Positions 15,814 through 22,438 of a stretch of DNA of 28,151 bases are shown piece by piece; position 1 is the first letter of the stretch, and every line of letters begins with the position of its first letter. Position numbers and translations under genes: made by a program. Source of the stretch: a virus; IMG/VR virus record IMGVR_UViG_3300022845_000014, positions 1 through 28,151 of that record; one strand, 5' to 3'. The notes beneath the pieces were generated by a model. That model made no database searches and had not been told where the DNA came from. It saw nothing but the letters and a program-made list of their open reading frames with translations.

Positions 15814-17176
15814 ACTCTTTCCAATTTGTCATTGCGTCTTGGGCGAAGATGGGATCACGCTCAAGACCGAGGCAACGGTTAGCCCGGAGTTTGTCAGCGG
15901 CGATGAGGGCGTTGGCACTGCCGCAGGTCGGGTCGAGGATAGATGTGTTCTCATCCACAAGCATCTCGAAGAAGTGGGTGAGGACGGGGAGAGGTTTCTG
16001 GCTCATGTGGATAGTTTTTTCTTGCGGGGCTCCGATAAGGTTGGACTTGGCCCGGACAATCGGGCGGTCATCGCGGGATAGGAGCAGGGCGGTTTCGTAT
16101 ACTTGGCGCGGACCTCGCTTGGGGTCGGGAAGGATGCCGGAGTTGTCGGACCGCCACCAGATTAGGGGTTTGGAGAGGACAGTCCAACCGAAGTCTTGGA
16201 AGAGGTCGATGGTTTGCGCGTAGTAGTCCATGGAAAACCAGAATAGAATGTGGGCGGACTCGGATATGATTGTGTGTTGGTTGAGGAGAAGGGTATCGAT
16301 TAGGGAAAAGTAAACGTCCTCGGTGTCGGCGTAGCCCCCGAATTTATCCGAGGCTCCACGGTTGTGTTTGTCCGCGTTGATGCCGTAGGGGAAGTCGCAG
16401 TGGATGAAGTTGAAAGGGTCTCCGGTGTAGTCGGTTGCCCACTCGCGGAAGTCGGTGTTGAGGATGGGGGAGGATGGGTCTGGGAGACTGTCAATAACGT
16501 CCTGTTGCCAAGGTTGGAGTATAGGGTTGTTATCTTTTATAGCTTCCCCGAAAGCATTTTGTCCAGCGGCAAGGCGTGCTTTGATCTGGTCAGCGGAGAG
16601 GGTGACGGGGATTGGTCCGCCCTTGGGGGAAGGTTTAGGCTTAGGCTTGGTGAGGCGGGCAAGTTGTTCAGACTCAGCGGCACGCTTCCGGGCATCGGAG
16701 CGTTCGAGTAGGTTACGGGCGACGGAGATTCTTTCCGCGTTGGCGATGGCGGTGTTGCCCTCATCGATGGCAGTGGCAAGGCGAACGCAGGATGTTACGT
16801 ACTTGGAGGTGAAGTTAAGTTTACGGGCGGCGTCATCAAGGGAGGGGGAAAGAGCGTAGAACCGGGAGACTGCTTGCACTTGATCCTGCCATGAGAGGTC
16901 TTTGCGCTGGATGTTCTCGTCCAGCTCTATCTTTTCCAGATCGTCCTCTGTCATGTCTTCGATGTAGGTGACGGGGATATCGGACCAGTTTAGAATATCT
17001 CGGCAAGCGGTAAGTCGGCGTTCGCCTGCAATAAGGATGTTCTCGCGGGTGATGGCGATGGGGTTGATAAGGCCGATAGAGTTTATTGACGCGGCAAGAT
17101 CGGTGAGGTCACCTAGGTCTCGGCGCTGCCGGGTGTCCCGGTTTATGGTGATGGAGGCGATTGATTTTGTGGACAT
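15800..17176 (-). CDS. ParB-domain / DNA methyltransferase fusion
   Basis: 458 aa. The N-terminal region (about 1-135) is a ParB/Sulfiredoxin-type domain: INPIAITRENILIAGERRLTAC with GERR at 51-54, followed by a helix-turn-helix-like stretch. After a Lys/Pro linker (about 176-190) comes an amino-methyltransferase of beta order. Motif IV is DFPYG (261-265) instead of DPPY, then HMSQKP (390-395), then the SAM-binding DPTCGSANAL (415-424). The likely reaction is N6-adenine or N4-cytosine methylation. No cognate restriction gene adjoins it, so an orphan, anti-restriction or regulatory role is likely. The start lacks a strong Shine-Dalgarno and follows a terminator-like hairpin. Confidence 0.87.
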   Translation of the reverse strand: MSTKSIASITINRDTRQRRDLGDLTDLAASINSIGLINPIAITRENILIAGERRLTACRDILNWSDIPVTYIEDMTEDDLEKIELDENIQRKDLSWQDQVQAVSRFYALSPSLDDAARKLNFTSKYVTSCVRLATAIDEGNTAIANAERISVARNLLERSDARKRAAESEQLARLTKPKPKPSPKGGPIPVTLSADQIKARLAAGQNAFGEAIKDNNPILQPWQQDVIDSLPDPSSPILNTDFREWATDYTGDPFNFIHCDFPYGINADKHNRGASDKFGGYADTEDVYFSLIDTLLLNQHTIISESAHILFWFSMDYYAQTIDLFQDFGWTVLSKPLIWWRSDNSGILPDPKRGPRQVYETALLLSRDDRPIVRAKSNLIGAPQEKTIHMSQKPLPVLTHFFEMLVDENTSILDPTCGSANALIAADKLRANRCLGLERDPIFAQDAMTNWKEYENE

Positions 17177-17203
17177 AGGGTGACTCGTGGTTGGAGAAAA
17201 GGC

Positions 17204-17239
17204 GGGGGTGCGGGAAAGGAAAGTAAAACCTGCACCCCC
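17204..17239 (-). terminator. Intrinsic terminator-like hairpin upstream of the methyltransferase
   Basis: The arms 17204-17214 and 17229-17239 pair over 11 bp (GGGGGTGC core, one wobble) around a 14-nt loop. On the minus strand the hairpin is followed by GCCTTTTCTCC, a short T-rich tail. It could terminate or attenuate transcription entering the methyltransferase gene. Confidence 0.6.
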
Positions 17240-17244
17240 TATCG

Positions 17245-17271
17245 GGTTACTGAGGGACCAGAACAGTAACC
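17245..17271. repeat. 8-bp inverted repeat
   Basis: GGTTACTG (17245-17252) and CAGTAACC (17264-17271) pair perfectly around an 11-nt loop. It lies between the SSB-like gene stop (17281) and the terminator-like hairpin at 17204-17239, so the minus-strand transcript carries two hairpins in tandem. Confidence 0.6.
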
Positions 17272-17280
17272 GACTCGATG

Positions 17281-17760
17281 TTAGTCGTCAAGGATCGGAG
17301 CGGTGGATGTGATTTCCACGTAGATACGCTCAGGGTTTTGCGGGTCCGGGCGGTGGCCGACAGTGCCAAGGCATTGCAGACCTTTGCATCCCTCGAGAGC
17401 TTCTTTCATAGACAGGTCTTCTGTGTCCATACCGAGGTGGTTCTCGAGGAAGTTCCGAAGATCGGACCATGTGCGTTTGCGGTTGACCTCGGCTTCGTCG
17501 GAGTCTTCCGAGATGAACATGAAGCGTTTGCGGAGGGTGATGGCTTTGACGCCACCTGCCTCAGCGAGGGCATCGGTATCAACGTCGTCTTGCGGGGCAA
17601 GCGCTCCGAGGACAATATCGACAGTATCGTAACGGCCCTGTGCGACAGAACCGAAGTCCACTTTCTTGGCTCCGAAGACGTATGTTCCGGCAGGTGCTCG
17701 GGGAGGTGCTTCGATTTCAGTTACGGCTGCATTTAGTCCGTCTGTAAAACGTGAGGACAT
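17281..17760 (-). CDS. Probable phage single-stranded-DNA-binding-like protein
   Basis: 159 aa, ATG 17760 with AGGAG 8 nt upstream. The body reads as a beta-rich domain (GTYVFGAKKVDFGSVAQGRYDTVDIVLGA), then a helix with RNFLENHLGM.TEDLSMKEALEGCKGLQCLG and a final strand HRPDPQNPERIYVEI. This layout resembles the DUF669/SSB-like proteins that phages place next to a Sak-type or RecA-like ATPase, which is exactly the neighbour here. There is no zinc motif; the two cysteines are in CKGLQC. The assignment rests mainly on context plus fold impression. Confidence 0.6.
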   Translation of the reverse strand: MSSRFTDGLNAAVTEIEAPPRAPAGTYVFGAKKVDFGSVAQGRYDTVDIVLGALAPQDDVDTDALAEAGGVKAITLRKRFMFISEDSDEAEVNRKRTWSDLRNFLENHLGMDTEDLSMKEALEGCKGLQCLGTVGHRPDPQNPERIYVEITSTAPILDD

Positions 17761-17821
17761 GGGTAGTTCTCCTATAGGTGGGCAAGGGATGGGAATTGAC
17801 AGGTGGCCCGTAGTCTGCCAA

Positions 17822-18604
17822 TTACTTCAAAGCCTTGAGGGCTTTGAAAATGTCGGCCAAGCCGGAGGCGATCGGGTAGGATTTCTCCAACTTGAATGGT
17901 GCAGGGTTTTTCAGGTCGATGATCGGTGATGGGAGGGTTTGGATTGTTCGGGCGACGTTTTTCCCGGAACCTTTTACCTCGCACTGGATCATTGTGTTGA
18001 AGTAGGAAGGAAGGGTGGGACCAAGTGCCGCGCCGATAGCGGACGGGTAGCCTTTGTGAACGCCCTCGGTTACTTCCTTGTAGTTAACGTGTGTTATTAC
18101 GATCACGTTTGTCTTGAAGGTGTCCGCGCATAGAAGGGAGATAGCTTTCTCAACGCCTTGTTGTGCCGCGAAGTACCATGTGCGTTGCTCGCGGGCGTTA
18201 GGGGTCATGGACTTGGCCCACTCATATGCGGCCTTCCCGAACATGGTGAGAGAGTCAAGGACAAAGATTGTGTCTTTCCCCCACTCGGCGGGCTTGGAGC
18301 CATCGTCCCATTTGTCGAGGAAGCTGAGACCTTTGGAATAGGCTCGGGCGGTGGTGATCGGTCCGGCTTGGGAGGATTTGATCAAGTCGGAAACTGTTAT
18401 GTAGTCCACCTCGTCAAGAAGTTTTGGGTCGATCTGGGCAAGGTGTTGGCGGAGTGCGTCGAGTCCGTTGTCGAGGTCGAGGATGCGGAGCTTGTACCCG
18501 GCTTGGACAAGTGAGACAAGGGAGCCTGTTTTGCCCGTGCCGGAGTCTCCGAGGTAGAGGAGCTTGGCGAAGTTGGCGGCTGGGTGTTCTGATAATTTGG
18601 CCAT
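17822..18604 (-). CDS. sak4: Sak4-like RecA-superfamily single-strand annealing ATPase
   Basis: 260 aa from ATG 18604, selected for AAAAGGA 6 nt upstream; the longer frame to 18649 lacks this. Walker A is GDSGTGKT (19-26). A Walker B-like strand is TIFVLDSLTMF, and NVIVITHVNY follows, as in RecA-fold AAA proteins of phages (AAA_24/Sak4). Sak4 proteins promote annealing of complementary single strands, normally with a phage SSB, and the next gene (17281-17760) is a plausible SSB. With the nuclease at 18821-19759 this makes a compact recombination module. Confidence 0.87.
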   Translation of the reverse strand: MAKLSEHPAANFAKLLYLGDSGTGKTGSLVSLVQAGYKLRILDLDNGLDALRQHLAQIDPKLLDEVDYITVSDLIKSSQAGPITTARAYSKGLSFLDKWDDGSKPAEWGKDTIFVLDSLTMFGKAAYEWAKSMTPNAREQRTWYFAAQQGVEKAISLLCADTFKTNVIVITHVNYKEVTEGVHKGYPSAIGAALGPTLPSYFNTMIQCEVKGSGKNVARTIQTLPSPIIDLKNPAPFKLEKSYPIASGLADIFKALKALK

Positions 18605-18615
18605 TGGTTTTCCTT

Positions 18616-18810
18616 TTAGTATTTGCGGGACGGGACTCCGTTGACCCATGCTTGGAGAAAGGAGGCTTGTTGGAAGACGGCGATGATACGGTCCTCGAAA
18701 GGAAGTCCCCAGTCTTTAGGGTTGGTGGAGTCGTAGGTTTCCCCGGATCGGAGTTCGATTTTGTAGATTTCTTTGGCGTGGTCCCAGTATAGGACGGTGG
18801 CATTTAACAT
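18616..18810 (-). CDS. Hypothetical 64-aa protein
   Basis: Family not recognised. ATG 18810 has AAGGAG 6 nt upstream. The protein is compact, with aromatic-rich strands (ATVLYWDHAKEIYKIELRSG) and a segment FEDRIIAVFQQASFLQAWVNGVPSRKY. It has no signal peptide, membrane segment or cysteine motif. Its position between the PD-(D/E)XK nuclease (10 nt upstream) and the Sak4 gene (11 nt downstream) suggests co-transcription and a role with the recombination proteins. Confidence 0.75.
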   Translation of the reverse strand: MLNATVLYWDHAKEIYKIELRSGETYDSTNPKDWGLPFEDRIIAVFQQASFLQAWVNGVPSRKY

Positions 18811-18820
18811 GGTAGGCTCC

Positions 18821-19759
18821 TTAACGATCTACGGATGGGTCCCAACGCGGCTCGGATGTGTGGAACTCGGCTTCGAGGAAGTTCTTGCGTAGGGATGGCT
18901 CGCGGGCACAGATCGATCGGAACTCGCATCCCCCGAAGTTGTTGCAAGACTCGGTGTTCTTCGGGAACCGGTTGGCCTTGGTATAGGCTTGGGTTTTCTC
19001 AATCACATCCATGCAATCATCGTACCACTCGTCAAGTATGGCGGCGCTGCGGAGGGCTTCGACACGCCCGAACCGGGTGAAGCCGACTGCGACCTGTGCG
19101 GCATCGATAATGACTCCCTTGATTGGTAGGTGGAAGGCAGCTTTGCCGACGAAGGAATACATGGAGAATTGCACGTCCGGGGAGAATTGTTTCCAGTAGT
19201 ACGGGGATAGAGTTTGTCCGGTAGTTTTCTGATCGTGGACGTATTGGTCGCCGTTCTCATCCTCGCAGAAGCGATCGAAGTGACCGGAGAATAGGACGCC
19301 GTTATCGACGGGGAGTTTGAAGGTTAGCTCGACAGCGGCTTTCCCTGAGTCAAGGGTGACGGTAGAGAATTTGTCATCACGGAACTCGTCGAGGTACCAG
19401 ACGATTGTTCTAATTAGAGATTGGCGTGTTTTCTTGGGGTCTAAGAATGTGTCGGGGGTGTTCTTCTCGGAGTCCCAGGTGGCGATGAGGGTAGTGCGGA
19501 TGATGGACTCAAGTGCTTCGTCAAAGGAACTGCCCTCGGCCCGAAGTTTATGGTAGGTTTCGAGGGCGGTGGCATAGTGTCCCCCGAACCAGAGGTGGAC
19601 TGAGTTGCCCCGTGGCCGGTAGTTCTCGATCATTTTGTATTGATAATAGCGAGGGCATTTGAAGGCGTACTTGAGAGAGGTGCTGTCCCATACGAACTGG
19701 ACACCGGACTCGTTGAATGAACCGCTGGTGGATAAGGGTTGGGGGGAGGTGGTGGTCAT
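18821..19759 (-). CDS. PD-(D/E)XK nuclease, RecB/Cas4-like with Fe-S cysteines
   Basis: 312 aa. The nuclease core is SGHFDRF (Asp162) and VHDQKTT (Asp176-x-Lys178), with a downstream Gln/Tyr helix (QFSMYSF, about 197-203). Four cysteines, Cys35 and Cys272/278/284, flank the domain as in AddB- and Cas4-type nucleases that bind a 4Fe-4S cluster. The family trims DNA ends, in phages alongside annealing proteins such as the Sak4 homologue two genes downstream. The start ATG 19759 lacks its own Shine-Dalgarno but overlaps the TGA of a 12-codon leader frame (19756-19794) that has one, so initiation may depend on coupling. Confidence 0.87.
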   Translation of the reverse strand: MTTTSPQPLSTSGSFNESGVQFVWDSTSLKYAFKCPRYYQYKMIENYRPRGNSVHLWFGGHYATALETYHKLRAEGSSFDEALESIIRTTLIATWDSEKNTPDTFLDPKKTRQSLIRTIVWYLDEFRDDKFSTVTLDSGKAAVELTFKLPVDNGVLFSGHFDRFCEDENGDQYVHDQKTTGQTLSPYYWKQFSPDVQFSMYSFVGKAAFHLPIKGVIIDAAQVAVGFTRFGRVEALRSAAILDEWYDDCMDVIEKTQAYTKANRFPKNTESCNNFGGCEFRSICAREPSLRKNFLEAEFHTSEPRWDPSVDR

Positions 19760-19794
19760 TGGAGGGTCTCTGTGGTTGGGGCTACGCTTGGCAT
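19756..19794 (-). CDS. Possible 12-aa leader minicistron upstream of the nuclease
   Basis: MPSVAPTTETLQ. The ATG at 19794 follows AAAAAGGAAACCGCTC, nearly the same initiation box as the real gene starting at 25374 (AAAAAAGGAACCCTCTC). The TGA overlaps the nuclease ATG as ATGA. It is probably a coupling device rather than a functional peptide. Chance cannot be excluded. Confidence 0.35.
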   Translation of the reverse strand: MPSVAPTTETLQ

Positions 19795-19815
19795 GAGCGG
19801 TTTCCTTTTTAGGTG

Positions 19816-20032
19816 TTAAAGTTTAATGTCGAGGCCTAGGTTTGTGTCGAGACCCTTGAGTGCTTTTGGCGTAGCTGGGGCTTTCTTGGGCTTGGTCGAG
19901 CCGGTTTGGTTGAAGCGTACTCTAAGTTTGCGGTACTCCCCGATGATTGCGCGGATATCTTCGGAGGTGTGGTTGATGGGGTCGCGGTCGAAAAGCTCGC
20001 CCATGTCTATGTTGGGGGCAGGATTAGTCAAG
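19816..20032 (-). CDS. Hypothetical small basic-tailed protein (71 aa)
   Basis: No family recognised. The frame has no convenient ATG at its start. I chose TTG 20032 because CGGAG lies 7 nt upstream and gives a 9-nt overlap with the preceding gene; TTG 20052 (78 aa) and the in-frame ATG at Met-Gly-Glu-Leu are alternatives. The sequence has an acidic front (DMGELFDRDPINHTSEDI), a helix (RAIIGEYRKLRVRFNQ) and a Lys/Pro linker (TKPKKAPATPKALKG). The operon position with the small genes upstream suggests it is real, but the start is uncertain. Confidence 0.6.
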
Positions 20033-20227
20033 GTGTATCTCCGGTTGGTCAAGTTGCTCGAAGGTTGTTGGGATGTCAGTAAGCTCGTCTTTCACGGAGT
20101 CAACCAGCCGGGAGACTAGTGTGCGTATGACTACCCCTGCTCCGCTTTTCGGGAAGCGGTCTATGAGGAACTCGAAGTCACCGTCCCGGAGGTTGAGCGT
20201 ATGTTTTCTAAGGCGGGTTTTGCTCAT
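20024..20227 (-). CDS. Probable ribbon-helix-helix (Arc/CopG-like) small DNA-binding protein
   Basis: 67 aa. A short strand (KHTLNLRDGDFEFL) is followed by a helix, a turn and GAGVVIRTLVSRLVDSVKDEL, the strand-helix-helix plan of RHH repressors with a G-x-x-IR-L helix start. ATG 20227 overlaps the upstream TGA as ATGA, implying translational coupling and no separate Shine-Dalgarno. If the fold call is right, it may regulate this operon or bind at the inverted repeats around 21584-21658; that is inference. Confidence 0.62.
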   Translation of the reverse strand: MSKTRLRKHTLNLRDGDFEFLIDRFPKSGAGVVIRTLVSRLVDSVKDELTDIPTTFEQLDQPEIHLD

Positions 20228-20454
20228 AGGGTTATGTCCGATTCGTTGGAGGACTCAGGTCTCTTTTTTATCAACCAGAGTTCGTTGTCTTTTACAGAAA
20301 TTACAAGGTCGGCAAGAAACGGGTTCTGAGTCCGGTATAGTTTTTGGCGGAGCAGGTTGGCGGCATCGTAGTTTTCGAGGGTTATGCGTAGGCCGAACGG
20401 CTCCCGGTTGGCAGTGTCGAGCATTGTGTTTAGTTCAAGGGAATGCTCAGACAC
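20224..20454 (-). CDS. Hypothetical phage protein, 76 aa
   Basis: The probable start is GTG 20454, overlapping the HIRAN gene by 8 nt; only a weak GGA precedes it. The text RITLENYDAANLLRQKLYRTQ...LVISVKDNELWLIKK resembles short proteins of unknown function found in podovirus early and replication regions (NYD-A---R-KLYR followed by a KDNELW strand). No function is known to me. The stop is in an ATGA overlap with the RHH-like gene. Confidence 0.7.
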   Translation of the reverse strand: MSEHSLELNTMLDTANREPFGLRITLENYDAANLLRQKLYRTQNPFLADLVISVKDNELWLIKKRPESSNESDITL

Positions 20455-20800
20455 TGGTGGGGTCCGTGTAGACGAGGTGAAGGGTGCTGTTCTCGATGTA
20501 CATACGGGTTAGGGTAGGGAGCATGACGAGTACGTTTTCGCAATGATTGCGAGGGATGTAGCCGACTTGATGGAGTTGAGTTTCGATTATGGGTTCATTT
20601 TGGTACACGTCGTCCTCGTCGAATGTTTCAACGTAACGCTCTACATAGACCGCGATGGCGTTGGAGTCGTATGGGTTGTCGGGTTCTGGGACGAGTTGGA
20701 CAGCGGTGTCCCTATCAGCCTCTGCAAGGGCGGTTTGGGCAGCGGAGTCTCGGTAGTAGGCACCGGCAATTTGAGTTGAGAAAGGGTGAGTTTTTGGCAT
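20447..20800 (-). CDS. HIRAN-domain protein
   Basis: 117 aa, ATG 20800 with AGGAG 7 nt upstream. The core AGAYYRDSA...VQLVPEPDNPYDSNAIAVYV...LHQVGYIPRNHCENVL is a clear HIRAN domain (the EPDNPYDSNAIAV block and the GYIPR strand). HIRAN modules bind DNA 3' ends or damaged DNA, usually fused to helicases such as Rad5/HLTF; here it is almost the entire protein. It sits in the recombination/replication operon, suggesting a single-strand-end sensing role for the Sak4 or nuclease system. Confidence 0.85.
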   Translation of the reverse strand: MPKTHPFSTQIAGAYYRDSAAQTALAEADRDTAVQLVPEPDNPYDSNAIAVYVERYVETFDEDDVYQNEPIIETQLHQVGYIPRNHCENVLVMLPTLTRMYIENSTLHLVYTDPTSV

Positions 20801-20841
20801 CTGGTAGCTCCTAGTGGCAAGGTAAGAGAAAGGGTAGAGGT

Positions 20842-20882
20842 GAAGACGGGGACAGGAGCATGACCAACCTGGCCCCGTCTTC
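20842..20882. terminator. Long hairpin between the 188-aa gene and the HIRAN gene
   Basis: GAAGACGGGG (20842-20851) pairs with CCCCGTCTTC (20873-20882) over 10 bp. After a single A/G mismatch, CAGG/CCTG adds 4 more bp around an 11-nt loop. No U-run follows on the minus strand, so it is either a terminator/attenuator of weak type or an RNA-stability element. Confidence 0.55.
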
Positions 20883-20915
20883 TAGGATGGAGAGTTAAGA
20901 AGTCCGTGCAAGCTG

Positions 20916-21482
20916 TTAAGCGGCGGCGGCTTCATCACCCTCGGAAGTTGACAACGATTCCAAATCGGGAAGGTCGAATTTGTCCTCTGCCAACTCATCC
21001 ATCTCTGCAACGCGCTTTTCTGCCATGGCGAGTACTTTTGAAGTAGCGGCCAAACGGGCGACCTCAGCAGCGAAAGCGTCTGGATCAACGTCTTTCTTAT
21101 TGCGGTTGCTTTCTTTCAGATGCTTGATAACATAGCCATTTGCAATTGACTTCGCCTCTTTCTCCACTGGAGTCATGGTAGATTTGGATGACCCTGTGGA
21201 GGCTTCTGTGAACTCATAGATGGCATCGTACTCGGCGAAGTCTCCGGCGCGGTATTCGTCAAGGGTGCCTTCCTTGATGGCTTTCTTGACAGCCGAGCGC
21301 TGGTTGTTCGCAATGTTCTCGGCGCGGCTTTGATTGAGTACCTTGGCGAGAATGTCGGTCATTGGTGTGTCGGCAGTGAACGGGCAAGAAACCTCGAAGG
21401 GTTCTTTTTGGATTATGATTGTTTTTGTTGCCGGAACGTCTGGGGTGTCGGTGTCGGTGTCGGTGTTTTTATTGCGGGCCAT
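20916..21482 (-). CDS. Hypothetical 188-aa acidic protein, first gene of the replication operon
   Basis: I chose ATG 21482 (MARNKNTDTD) because GGAG lies 9 nt upstream; an ATG at 21491 would abut that Shine-Dalgarno. The N-terminus has Thr-Asp repeats from a GGTGTC tandem array. The middle contains FEVSCPFTADTPMTDILAKVLNQSRAENIANN and a lysine-rich helical stretch. The C-terminus is strongly acidic (EMDELAEDKFDLPDLESLSTSEGDEAAAA), resembling the acidic tails of SSB-type proteins. The function is not recognised. It lies directly downstream of the sigma70-like promoter at 21540-21568. Confidence 0.8.
   Translation of the reverse strand: MARNKNTDTDTDTPDVPATKTIIIQKEPFEVSCPFTADTPMTDILAKVLNQSRAENIANNQRSAVKKAIKEGTLDEYRAGDFAEYDAIYEFTEASTGSSKSTMTPVEKEAKSIANGYVIKHLKESNRNKKDVDPDAFAAEVARLAATSKVLAMAEKRVAEMDELAEDKFDLPDLESLSTSEGDEAAAA
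21444..21467. repeat. Hexanucleotide tandem repeat (GGTGTC, 3 perfect plus 1 imperfect unit)
   Basis: Units at 21444-21449, 21450-21455 and 21456-21461, then GGTGTT at 21462-21467. On the minus strand they encode alternating Thr-Asp near the N-terminus of the 188-aa protein. It may be prone to length change without loss of frame. Confidence 0.9.
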
Positions 21483-21539
21483 GTTTGGCATCTCCGTTTA
21501 GTTGGTAAAGGGTTGGTGCGTTTGGTAGTTACAAGATAC

Positions 21540-21568
21540 ACTATGAAGGAGTGTAGGGCTTAAGTCAA
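21540..21568 (-). promoter_or_regulatory. Sigma70-like promoter for the replication/recombination operon
   Basis: On the minus strand, TTGACT (21568-21563) and CATAGT (21545-21540) are separated by 17 bp. The -35 matches 5/6 and the -10 matches 4/6. It lies 58 bp before ATG 21482, and an 11-bp inverted repeat sits 15 bp upstream of the -35. Confidence 0.5.
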
Positions 21569-21583
21569 GCGTTTTATTTGGAG

Positions 21584-21622
21584 TAGGTATGGTTTGGGTG
21601 TAAGGGTTTGGAACCATACCTA
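21584..21622. repeat. Perfect 11-bp inverted repeat, possible operator or RNA hairpin
   Basis: TAGGTATGGTT (21584-21594) and AACCATACCTA (21612-21622) pair perfectly around a 17-nt loop. It lies immediately upstream of the promoter at 21540-21568. The GGTATGGT core and the loop CCTTAC (minus strand) are shared with the hairpin at 10990-11034. It may be an operator, or a hairpin ending read-through from the upstream operon. Confidence 0.6.
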
Positions 21623-21633
21623 GCTCGGTCCGT

Positions 21634-21658
21634 CCTTATCCCAGTTCGCGGGATAGGG
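21634..21658. repeat. 9-bp stem-loop
   Basis: CCTTATCCC (21634-21642) and GGGATAGGG (21650-21658) pair over 9 bp with one wobble around a 7-nt loop. On the plus strand it is followed by TTTT. It lies between the 50-aa membrane protein gene and the replication promoter, so it may separate the early and replication transcripts. Confidence 0.5.
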
Positions 21659-21689
21659 TTTTGGGTTTGGCCATGATGAGGTCAGTCTC

Positions 21690-21842
21690 CTAAGGTTGGT
21701 TTTTTGGATCAAGAAGGACGTAAAGGCCGAGTAGAATAAGCACACCTCCAAGTGCTTGTGTGAAAGCTGAGATGAAGGTGAGGTGGATGGCTAGCCCGAC
21801 GCCGAAGCAGCCTAGCCCGATAGTTTTCTGGTACGGAGTCAT
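21690..21842 (-). CDS. Small membrane protein, 50 aa
   Basis: ATG 21842 overlaps the preceding TGA as ATGA, with AGGAG about 11 nt upstream. The 50 residues are almost wholly hydrophobic: about 8-27 (IGLGCFGVGLAIHLTFISAF) and about 31-44 (LGGVLILLGLYVLL), ending DPKNQP. That predicts two short membrane helices with a short polar C-terminus. Size and topology fit holin-like or other small inner-membrane phage proteins, but no lysis gene adjoins it, so function is open. Confidence 0.7.
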   Translation of the reverse strand: MTPYQKTIGLGCFGVGLAIHLTFISAFTQALGGVLILLGLYVLLDPKNQP

Positions 21843-22084
21843 TCCTGTTCGTTCTCCTGTGCTGCTGTGATAATGCCGGAGCGCTCAATATCAAGACCTG
21901 CCTCAATCGCCGCATTTGCGCCTTTGTATGAGCCGATGTAATGTCGCTTCCCGTTTTCATCTATTATTGACAGGTCGTGGCTTGAATCCCAACGCCACGG
22001 ATATATCCCGTATGCGTCGGCGTCAGCTTTAGCTTCAGGGCAGTAACCGGGGTGATATTGGACAGCCTTAATCCGAGCGCTCAT
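21839..22084 (-). CDS. Hypothetical 81-aa protein
   Basis: Not recognised. I chose ATG 22084 (MSARIKAVQYHPG) with AAAGGAG about 11 nt upstream; an upstream GTG at 22114 would add ten residues including that Shine-Dalgarno. Visible content: YHPGYCPEAKADADAYGIYPWRWDSSHDLSIIDENGKRHYIGSYKGANAAIEAGL, a tryptophan- and tyrosine-rich beta-type domain followed by an Ala-rich helix. It is coupled to the small membrane protein through an ATGA overlap and is probably driven by the extended -10 promoter near 22139. Confidence 0.72.
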   Translation of the reverse strand: MSARIKAVQYHPGYCPEAKADADAYGIYPWRWDSSHDLSIIDENGKRHYIGSYKGANAAIEAGLDIERSGIITAAQENEQE

Positions 22085-22138
22085 CTGCACCACCACTCCT
22101 TTCCATCCGGCCACCTACGGGCCAAGCCTTCATTGATC

Positions 22139-22147
22139 AGTATACCA
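22139..22147 (-). promoter_or_regulatory. Candidate extended -10 promoter
   Basis: TGGTATACT on the minus strand (22147-22139) fits TGnTATAAT at all but one position of the hexamer. No good -35 was found. It lies in the roughly 110-bp gap before the 81-aa gene, the only sizeable gap in this stretch. Confidence 0.35.
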
Positions 22148-22195
22148 CCTATGCACCCGAATGTGGCAGTTATTATGCTGAAAGGTGACAAGTGT

Positions 22196-22438
22196 CTATT
22201 CCTTTGGTGGGTCTGGTTGTGGCATCCAGTGAGAGGGTTCGTTGGTGGCGTAAGTTTCACCCAAGCCTACCCATCCCTGATAAACTTCGCCCGTGAAGAC
22301 GTTCGCCATATCACCCCAATGCACATTGCACTTTCTCACCTGTTGCTCCTCCCCGTGGCAATGGACCCGGGTGCACCACAAGTCAACCATGGTTCCATCT
22401 TTCGGCGCTGTTTCTATGTCTTGCCAGTCCATTGTCAT
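22196..22438 (-). CDS. DUF551-like protein
   Basis: 80 aa. WQDIETAPKDGTMVDLWCTRV at the N-terminus and SHWMPQPDPP at the C-terminus are the two hallmarks of DUF551-type small proteins common in phages and prophages (WxxIxTAPKDGT...W...THWMPLPEPP). No biochemical role is known. ATG 22438 is chosen for its ATGA overlap with the upstream 55-aa gene and AAGGA just upstream; ATG 22432 is possible and is better spaced. Confidence 0.82.
   Translation of the reverse strand: MTMDWQDIETAPKDGTMVDLWCTRVHCHGEEQQVRKCNVHWGDMANVFTGEVYQGWVGLGETYATNEPSHWMPQPDPPKE

Noticed and set aside
16455-16859. Plus-strand frames opposite the ParB-methyltransferase, and similar ones opposite the polymerase and Sak4 genes
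   Set aside because: All are opposite genes with clear motifs and have no plus-strand promoter or ribosome site; the whole region is transcribed leftward.
21636-21674. 12-codon frame MAKPKTLSRELG in the regulatory gap
   Set aside because: AAGGAG is 12 nt away, the frame overlaps a hairpin and it does not touch a downstream gene.
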